A DNA stretch of 36,787 nt from Bacteroidota bacterium. GTDB lineage: Bacteria; Bacteroidota; Bacteroidia; Chitinophagales; LD1. Below the pieces are notes generated by a model. The model was given only the letters and a program-made list of their open reading frames with translations. It had not been told where the DNA came from and did no database searches. The stretch covers positions 1 to 36,787 of the forward strand of contig CANJVG010000022.1 of the NCBI GenBank assembly GCA_947478005.1, given 5' to 3'. This document shows, in pieces, positions 29,372-36,787 of this stretch. Numbering within the stretch: the first letter of the stretch is position 1; the number at the start of each line of letters is the position of its first letter. A program made the translations under genes and the position numbers.

Positions 29372-29398
29372 AAACCCTCACTGAAAAGTGGGGGTTTT
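29372..29398 (+). terminator. Intrinsic terminator hairpin
   Basis: AAACCCTCACT-GAAA-AGTGGGGGTTT(T) just after the zinc ribbon gene. Confidence 0.75.
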
Positions 29399-29480
29399 CT
29401 ATTTTAGACCAAAAGCTAAATGCCGGAATGAATATCCGTATGGCTTTACTTTCTATTTTCACGCACCTAAATTTGGCAGC

Positions 29481-29693
29481 ATGGAAGAAATGGAAATAGA
29501 AAAGAAAGATTACGCTACGATTCAATTGAAACCCCGCGGCCCGGTGACCATCACAGGCAGCTTCGAAATAATTTTAGAAGACGGAACCCTGCTCGAGAAA
29601 CGTGAAAAAGTGTCCATCTGTCGCTGTGGCATGAGCCTGAAGATGCCTATCTGTGACGGGGCCCACAAAGCACTCGCAAGTATCACGGGCTAA
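29481..29693 (+). CDS. CDGSH iron-sulfur domain protein
   Basis: SICRCGMSLKMPICDGAHKA (CxC...CDGxH); start MEEMEIEKKDY preferred over the longer ORF from 29388. Confidence 0.85.
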   Translation: MEEMEIEKKDYATIQLKPRGPVTITGSFEIILEDGTLLEKREKVSICRCGMSLKMPICDGAHKALASITG

Positions 29694-29708
29694 GAATAAC
29701 TCCATCTC

Positions 29709-31493
29709 ATGTGCGGCATTGTCGGACAAATCAGTTCCACTCACTCCATTCAGCAGCCTTCCTTTTTGGCGATGCGCGATTCGCTCGCACATCGCGGGCC
29801 CGATGATGCGGGTGCAGAATATTTTGAAGACAATCATGTAGCACTCGGCCACCGCAGACTTTCGTTTCTCGATTTAAGCGCCTCAGGCAAACAACCTATG
29901 TGCAACGAAGATGAAACCGTTTGGATTGTTTTGAACGGAGAAATCTACAACTACATCGAGCTACGCAATGAATTGAAAAAGCGGAATCATGTTTTCAAAA
30001 CCAATACCGACACAGAAGTAATTATACATGGTTATGAAGAATGGGGCACCGATATTATCGGCAAACTCAAAGGCATGTTTGCTTTTGGTCTGCTTGATTT
30101 AAAGAAGAAGAAACTGTTATTGGCGCGCGATACCTTTGGCATCAAACCGCTCTACTACTATCATGCAAACGGTCAGTTTATTTTTGCTTCAGAACTCAAA
30201 GCCATTTTAGCCTGCCCCGATGTCAAGCGCGAAATGGATTACAGTTCGTTTGCCGATTACTTTGTTTACCGCTATGTGCCTTCTCCTAAAAGCATCTGGA
30301 AGAATATTTCTAAAGTTCCTCCCGCTCATTATCTGGTTTTTGATTATGAAAACAAAACAAGGGAGCTTACTGAATATCGCACTCTAAACTTTGATTCAAA
30401 AAAAGTAAAGGAGAAAGAGCTGATTGCAGAAACCGGTGCGCTGCTCGAAGATTCTGTCAGCATTCATGCGCGAAGTGATGTGCCTATCGGTTCTTTTCTA
30501 AGCGGAGGATATGATAGTTCGGCAGTGGTTTATTGGCTTACCAAACTGGGCTACAAGCCCGAGACATTCTCTATCGGTTTTGATAAATGGGAAAACAGCG
30601 AGCATCAGTTTGCTGCTCTGGTTGCCGAACACCTGCAAGTGCCGCATACAACCACCATTGCTACGGATGAAACACTTGACCTGCTTGATATAATGCCCGA
30701 TGTGTATGACGAGCCTATTGCTGATATTTCCATTCTGCCAACCTGGCTAGTTAGCCGTAGTGCTGTACAGAAAGTGAAGGCTGTAATGAGTGGTGAAGGA
30801 GCCGATGAACTCTTTGGCGGCTATACCTGGCAAAAGGAATTTTATAAGCTGAATTCAGAATTATCTTTTGGAAACAAACTGCTGAATAGAATTAAAGGCA
30901 AAGGAGATTTTGATACAGTAGCTTTTTATTCCAATGCTATGGCAATGGGAAAGTTTGATGCCGATGAATTGAAACAACTGTTCTCTCCATCTTTGCATCA
31001 TCATATCCCTGACGATGCCGATTGGTTCTACCGTAAACATTTTAATCGGGAGCTTTCTCCTCTCAAATCCATTCAGCAAATGGACATTAAATGTTTCATG
31101 GGCGAATTGGTATTGACAAAAATTGACCGCGCCAGCATGGCTAATTCATTGGAAGTGCGCGTTCCTTTTCTTGACCATGAATTATTTGAAAGGATACTTG
31201 GGGTGAATGAAAATATCTACTTCAAACAAAATGCTACCAAGTATATTTTGCAGGAGAACATTCGTGTTCATTTGCCTGATTCTATTCTTGATAGAAAGAA
31301 ACAGGGTTTTGTAGGTCCCGATGAGTTCTACATGGATATTCAGCGGTATGAACAGATTTTGAACAAATCTTCCTTGGTTCGTGATGGACTTATCCGAAAG
31401 GAATATGTGCAGACCCTGCTTACCAATAAAGACCACTGGCGCTTATGGAAAGTAGTTGTGATGGAGAAATGGTATAGCCGCTGGAAGAACTAA
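29709..31493 (+). CDS. asnB: Asparagine synthase (glutamine-hydrolyzing)
   Basis: MCGIVGQ N-terminal nucleophile Cys; SHRGPDD-like LAHRGPDDAG; FLSGGYDSSAVVYWL; SGEGADELFGGY. Confidence 0.95.
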   Translation: MCGIVGQISSTHSIQQPSFLAMRDSLAHRGPDDAGAEYFEDNHVALGHRRLSFLDLSASGKQPMCNEDETVWIVLNGEIYNYIELRNELKKRNHVFKTNTDTEVIIHGYEEWGTDIIGKLKGMFAFGLLDLKKKKLLLARDTFGIKPLYYYHANGQFIFASELKAILACPDVKREMDYSSFADYFVYRYVPSPKSIWKNISKVPPAHYLVFDYENKTRELTEYRTLNFDSKKVKEKELIAETGALLEDSVSIHARSDVPIGSFLSGGYDSSAVVYWLTKLGYKPETFSIGFDKWENSEHQFAALVAEHLQVPHTTTIATDETLDLLDIMPDVYDEPIADISILPTWLVSRSAVQKVKAVMSGEGADELFGGYTWQKEFYKLNSELSFGNKLLNRIKGKGDFDTVAFYSNAMAMGKFDADELKQLFSPSLHHHIPDDADWFYRKHFNRELSPLKSIQQMDIKCFMGELVLTKIDRASMANSLEVRVPFLDHELFERILGVNENIYFKQNATKYILQENIRVHLPDSILDRKKQGFVGPDEFYMDIQRYEQILNKSSLVRDGLIRKEYVQTLLTNKDHWRLWKVVVMEKWYSRWKN

Positions 31494-32884
31494 AACTTCC
31501 GTACCGTAAAATAGAAAGTAGTTCCCTTTCCTTGTTCGCTTTCGAACCACACATCACCGTGATAGTATTCGACAATTTTCTTGCAGATAGCTAATCCTAT
31601 ACCTGTGCCGTCATAATCTTTCTCATTGTGCAGACGCTTGAACATTTGAAAGATAACAGCCGAATAGTCTTTTGAAATACCGATACCGTTATCTGAAATG
31701 GAGAAAGTATAAAAATTCAGCGAGTTGGTCCAGTTGATATTCACCTCAGGTGCACCTGTTTTATTAAACTTTAAACCATTGCTGATAAGGTTCTGGAATA
31801 CGTGATACATAAGTGAAGAGTGCACATGATTGACTACTGGTAGTTCTTTCACAATATTCACCTTTCCATTGCCGGCAGTTAGTCTATCGCGAAGTTCAAA
31901 ACGAATGGTACCTACCACTTCGTTTAAATTCACCGGTACTGGTTTGGGTAAGTTTATTCCAATGCGGCAATAGGAAAGTACATCGTCAATCAATCGCTCC
32001 AGGCGCTTGGATCCCGATAGCGAATAGTCCACAAATTCCCGTGCCTCGGGGTGCATCGTGTTGCCATGTTTAGATACGAGCAGACTCATAAAGCTGGAAA
32101 TATTGCGCACAGGTGCCTTTAAATCGTGCGAAATAATGTATGCAAATTGTTCAAGGTCGGCATTAGATCGGGTAAGTTCAGAAGTTTGCATCACCATTTG
32201 CGCATTCGAAGACTGCAAATCTTCTTCAGCCCTTTTGTTATAATAAACGAATTGGTAAACTGCTATTAGCATAAGTAGAAACTGAAGAATAACACCCAAT
32301 CGAGCCAATATTGTCTGCTCATCTAAAGAAAGGTTATAAACTGAAAATTGAGGAGCAACAAACTCATAAGCATATATAAGTAGGAGGGGAAAAACAACAC
32401 CCAGTGCAATATAGCGGGTATGCTTCATATCAAAAAACAGAAAAGGAATAACCACAGAAATAATAAAGTAGTTGAGCCCCTGCGCGTGGGGGCCCACGTA
32501 TAGGGCATCGAGAAATAAGCAAAAGTTCATGAGCACCATAAACATTACCCGTGAAGCATTTATTTTGCCTATACTATTAAGCGCTAAAAGAAGAAGGGAG
32601 GAAAGGCTAAGACTTGAGAGAATGAAGAACCACTCCCATTTATCCCAAAGAATACTGAAACTAAGATATAGCAGTGAGCCCGCAAAATACACCAAGGCCA
32701 TAAAATTAGATATCCGTACGTGTTTGCGGTCGTTGCGCTCCTGCACATGATGAGTACCTAAATTAAGCAGCGCCCAATAAGTTGTTCTGATTACACTTAT
32801 CTCATTCTTATTAACTGTCTTTTCATATTGCTCTGATTTATCCGAGAAGGATAGTTGCGCAGCGCCTGTGTAATTGTTGCTCAT
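31490..32884 (-). CDS. Membrane sensor histidine kinase
   Basis: N-terminal multi-TM region; DLEQFAYIISHDLKAPVRNISSFMSLL (HisKA); FQNLISNGLKFNK, ISDNGIGI, GTGIGLAICKKIVEYYHGDVWFES (HATPase). Confidence 0.94.
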   Translation of the reverse strand: MSNNYTGAAQLSFSDKSEQYEKTVNKNEISVIRTTYWALLNLGTHHVQERNDRKHVRISNFMALVYFAGSLLYLSFSILWDKWEWFFILSSLSLSSLLLLALNSIGKINASRVMFMVLMNFCLFLDALYVGPHAQGLNYFIISVVIPFLFFDMKHTRYIALGVVFPLLLIYAYEFVAPQFSVYNLSLDEQTILARLGVILQFLLMLIAVYQFVYYNKRAEEDLQSSNAQMVMQTSELTRSNADLEQFAYIISHDLKAPVRNISSFMSLLVSKHGNTMHPEAREFVDYSLSGSKRLERLIDDVLSYCRIGINLPKPVPVNLNEVVGTIRFELRDRLTAGNGKVNIVKELPVVNHVHSSLMYHVFQNLISNGLKFNKTGAPEVNINWTNSLNFYTFSISDNGIGISKDYSAVIFQMFKRLHNEKDYDGTGIGLAICKKIVEYYHGDVWFESEQGKGTTFYFTVRKF

Positions 32885-33409
32885 GACCTTATATTTAAAT
32901 TACAACCTAAAGTTTGTTCTACTTCAATTAGCGTAAATAGTTTCAGCAAGTTATACCGAACCATGTTCAAAATTTTTTATAGAGAGCATTCCGCCTACGT
33001 ATATTTTATCTTCTAAACTGAAGTTTCATTGGCAAATACTAATCAACTGTAATTACTTTCTAGTTTTTATACGCTAAGCAAAGACTAAATCAGTTAAAGG
33101 GAAAATTAGCTTTCCGATGTAATCTCTGATTATATTTCATTCGATGAAATTTCACCTAACGTAAAAACCTCCGTTGAAAATTATATCCTATAACCCAACT
33201 CTGTTTTAGAAATTTAGACCTGAATATTTTTTTATTCAAGTTGAACGAGAAGAAAAGTGGATGTTAATAGTTAGCCCACTATAGCTGTTGGGGTAGTTTT
33301 AAATATGTGTTGAGTAAGCTGGAGTTTGAGAATGGTTGATTTTTATGATAAGATCAAAAAACTAAACTTTCGGACTAATTTTTGATCAAAAAAGGCTATT
33401 TATTTGAAA

Positions 33410-33682
33410 GTCGCCCTCAAATCTCTCTCGGTAACTGTCATATCTTCCTCCCGGACTGCCATATCTTCCTCCGGTATCGTCAAATCTTTTAGGGTTGTGA
33501 TTAAATCTTGAAGAGTTGTTCTCAAATCTTTGAAGTTGATGGTTAAATCTCGAAGAGTCGTTGTCGAATCTTTGAGGGTGATAGTTAAATCTTTCAGACT
33601 GATGGTCGTTTCTTTTGGTCTGACGACCATTTCTCTTTGGGTTATGAGCAAATTTCTTTGCCTGGTGAGCAATGGTGAGGCA
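33410..33682. repeat. Diverged tandem array, exact 21-nt period, about 13 units (array C)
   Basis: gttgtgattaaatcttgaaga / gttgttctcaaatctttgaag / ttgatggttaaatctcgaaga / gtcgttgtcgaatctttgagg / gtgatagttaaatctttcaga ...; core (T)(C/T)AAATCT. Confidence 0.92.
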
Positions 33683-33687
33683 TTCGC

Positions 33688-36069
33688 TTAATAAACCTTA
33701 TACCCCGCAAAAATACTTTCGAGCTGATTGAGGTTCACGCTTTGCGCGCTGCCTGAGCTTTGCACCACCACCACATCCACCACATCGCCCGAATACAATT
33801 TCAAATTAGCATTCAGCACCTGCTGCGTAGTGCCGCCACCGGTCTTAATCGTTTGCCGCACCTGCTCGATAATTACTCCATTGAGCCGCACCGCCAGCAC
33901 CGCATCGCCCTGCGCGGTGAACTGCTCCCAAATCATCTTCACATCAAAATGATACATCCCTTCGCTATAAACATTAAAGGTTCCCAAACCCACATCGTAA
34001 TAATTGCCATCATTAAAATTCACGTTGTCAAACAGAATCTGTGTTTCCACCGCATTGCTTATGCTCAGCAAACCGTTTGTGCTATAAGCGCTAAAGGCAT
34101 TCTTCGGGTTATCCTCACCCCAGGTAGCCAGCCCCGTAGCATCCGAAATTAAAACCTTACCAAAAGCCGGCCCGCCACCAGTAATCTTCACCTGTCCGTT
34201 CACCTCCAGCTTAGCACCCGGAGCCGGAGTGCCTATGCCTATATTGTCAGTCGCATTATCAATCGTAAAAGCATCATTGCCGGTCTGGTAATTAAAAATA
34301 CGATAATTATTATTGTTCAAAGTTCCCGTAAGCCACTGTGCCGAATCATTCAAACTAAACTGCACAGCCGCCTGGTCTGTAGAAGCATCCGTTCTATCCA
34401 AAATAAAAAGCGAACGATTGAAACCACCGCCCTGTCCTTTCAACCGCATGATAGCATCGGTGTTAAACGCAGCATCAATATTATATTTAGGCAAAGCAGA
34501 AACTAAACCGATTCCGATATTACCCGATTCAGTAATCCGCATTCTTTCTGTGGTGGATGTTCCAAACGAAAGCGGTTCGTTTTCATAATTGGTAATAAAT
34601 GCCGCGCCTGTCAGATTGCTGTGGCCTATCACCAAACCATCCGTAGAACCATCACCGGTAGAAGAAGAAGAAATTTGAAACCGCGTAGGCAAATTAGCCG
34701 CATTCTTCACCACCAAATCATTAATCGGTAAAGGAACATTCACACCCACTCTCCCATCCTGCGAAATCATCACCCGTTGCTTTCCGCTGGTTCCTATCGA
34801 CACATTCTCTGCTTCATAATTCATCAACTGAATTTCACCAGCATTAGTCACCTGCCCCATCACAAACCCGTCAAACTTAGAAGCCCCCGTTACGGTTGAA
34901 ACAATCTGCAGAGCAGAAGTATCGAAACCGGCAGACACCACCAACTCGCGCAAAGGATTCGTATTCCCGATTCCTACCTTCCCCAATTCATTCACCCGCA
35001 TTCGCTCCAAAGCATTTGTGCCAAAGAGCAAAGGCTTGTTTTCCTGATTCATCAACATAGCCGTTCCAAACACATCACTCTGCCCCACCAACAAACCATC
35101 GGTAGAAGTTTGTCCGGTAAGAATAGAAGCCATTTGAAAAGTAGTTGGCAAACCACTTTGACTGACTAACACTAAATCTCTTTTCGGAAAAGCCGTTCCC
35201 ATTCCAATCAAACCATCCTTAGTCAAGCGCATTCGCTCATTGCCGGCAGTGCTGAAGAATAAATCCTTCGCTTCCTGTTGCACAATTCCAACATCGCTGC
35301 TATCAGTGACCGAAATAATTAATCCATCACCCGCGTTCTTGCCCGTATTATTCGTAGTCAACTGAACGCCACTTGCACCAGCTTTGTGAATCTGCAAAGC
35401 ACTATGCGGAGTATTTGTATTTATGCCCACATTAGTTCCATCATCAAAAATCCGCGAATTGCCCAACGAAGTGGAGTCCGGAGTAAACTTAGCAACGTAA
35501 TTCAGCGTGCCAGAAGAGTTACCCGCTCCTGTTGCTCCCTTAGCTCCGGTTGTTCCTTTCAATCCCGTAGCACCGGTTGCACCTTTCGCCCCGGTAGCTC
35601 CAGCTAACCCATTAATACCACTAACTCCGGTTGCACCAGTTGCACCACCTCCTCCTCCCCCATTTCCCGCTCTCTCTGCATACAAAGCATACGGCACACT
35701 GATTAACTGCGAAGAAGCTACCAACAAATAATTAGTCCCGCCCTGCGGGTCAAACTCTACCTGTAAATACTTTTGGTCCCCACCCCAATTAATACTTACA
35801 AAACTTCCAATCGAAGCAGGTCCCTCGCCCACCATCGCAGTAAACAGCCCAAACTGATTAGTTTGAAGTTGTCGTGTTTCTTGATATACAATTGGACCCG
35901 TAAGAGAAATATCGCGAATAGTAAACCGACAGTTTACGTTTTGATTGGCTATTACAGAACCTGAAGCATCACGCGCCACTGCCTGATAATTAAATTTATG
36001 CGGAGCCTGCGCAATAAGTCCAATAGCTAAAACTGTACAGATAAAAAGTGTAATAGTCTTCTTCATCAT
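33688..36069 (-). CDS. Secreted collagen-like protein with repeated beta modules and C-terminal C1q/TNF-like head
   Basis: Signal peptide MMKKTITLFICTVLAIGLIAQ; Gly-X-Y run GATGATGVSGINGLAGATGAKGATGATGLKGTTGAKGATGAG; repeated ERMR(L/V/I)xxxGxxGIGxxxP modules; C-terminal NAFSAYSTNG...ILFDNVNFNDGNYYDVGLGTFNVYSEGMYHFDV...LYSGDVVDVVV...SIFAGYKVY. Confidence 0.85.
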   Translation of the reverse strand: MMKKTITLFICTVLAIGLIAQAPHKFNYQAVARDASGSVIANQNVNCRFTIRDISLTGPIVYQETRQLQTNQFGLFTAMVGEGPASIGSFVSINWGGDQKYLQVEFDPQGGTNYLLVASSQLISVPYALYAERAGNGGGGGGATGATGVSGINGLAGATGAKGATGATGLKGTTGAKGATGAGNSSGTLNYVAKFTPDSTSLGNSRIFDDGTNVGINTNTPHSALQIHKAGASGVQLTTNNTGKNAGDGLIISVTDSSDVGIVQQEAKDLFFSTAGNERMRLTKDGLIGMGTAFPKRDLVLVSQSGLPTTFQMASILTGQTSTDGLLVGQSDVFGTAMLMNQENKPLLFGTNALERMRVNELGKVGIGNTNPLRELVVSAGFDTSALQIVSTVTGASKFDGFVMGQVTNAGEIQLMNYEAENVSIGTSGKQRVMISQDGRVGVNVPLPINDLVVKNAANLPTRFQISSSSTGDGSTDGLVIGHSNLTGAAFITNYENEPLSFGTSTTERMRITESGNIGIGLVSALPKYNIDAAFNTDAIMRLKGQGGGFNRSLFILDRTDASTDQAAVQFSLNDSAQWLTGTLNNNNYRIFNYQTGNDAFTIDNATDNIGIGTPAPGAKLEVNGQVKITGGGPAFGKVLISDATGLATWGEDNPKNAFSAYSTNGLLSISNAVETQILFDNVNFNDGNYYDVGLGTFNVYSEGMYHFDVKMIWEQFTAQGDAVLAVRLNGVIIEQVRQTIKTGGGTTQQVLNANLKLYSGDVVDVVVVQSSGSAQSVNLNQLESIFAGYKVY

Positions 36070-36223
36070 AGAAACCTTATAGAACTTCCCAAAGTATTTA
36101 CGGTTAAAAGTAGATAGTGTTCTGCATTAATGTGAATAACACAAACAATTTCTTTTACTAAGCGAATGTTAGCTGTATAAAAAAGAAGAAAGCAATTTAC
36201 AAGTTCAGACTGGTGTAAATAAA

Positions 36224-36255
36224 AAATGGGTTGTCTAATTAAAGACAACCCATTT
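36224..36255 (-). terminator. rRNA operon terminator hairpin
   Basis: AAATGGGTTGTCT-AATTAA-AGACAACCCATTT, 3' of the minus-strand 5S rRNA. Confidence 0.85.
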
Positions 36256-36263
36256 ATAAAATA

Positions 36264-36374
<111 letters not shown>

Positions 36375-36462
36375 TTAAGTTTAGTCCTATAGCAAAGGAC
36401 AATAAATTTTGACATATTGGAGTTAATAAAAACGCTAAAATTTCAAACTAAAAAAATATAAA

Positions 36463-36787
<325 letters not shown>

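Noticed and set aside
29388-29480. Longer N-terminus for the CDGSH protein
   Set aside because: The ORF start overlaps the terminator hairpin; an ATG at 29481 gives a normal compact CDGSH protein.
33410-33682. Diversity-generating retroelement variable region
   Set aside because: No reverse transcriptase, no template repeat copy, and variation is not adenine-specific.

Overview
Bacteroidota-type chromosomal window, about 36.8 kb. It is mostly housekeeping and envelope genes: lepB (partial), dapB, a PAP2 phosphatase, an LptF/G-type permease, accC, murB, a long-chain acyl-CoA ligase, lpxK, a Nif3-like protein, a zinc-ribbon coiled-coil protein, a CDGSH protein, asnB and a sensor histidine kinase. 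These are interleaved with lineage-specific secreted or surface proteins: FISUMP proteins, a T9SS-type C-terminal protein, and a collagen-like protein with a C1q-like head. The right edge carries a 5S rRNA and the 3' part of a 23S rRNA on the minus strand. The most unusual signal is three separate, sequence-unrelated, diverged tandem arrays with an exact 21-nt period (about 11185-11478, 23274-23567 and 33410-33682). Each has roughly 13-14 units without indels, lies between genes, and combines conserved core columns with variable columns. They are not CRISPRs and match no feature type I can name. Other notable items are a retropepsin-like/FISUMP/TPR fusion, a RES-like protein, an lpxK without a canonical start codon at its expected N-terminus, paired terminators with the same stem, and a REP-like double-hairpin element. 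All calls come from reading the sequence and supplied ORFs; no database search was run.
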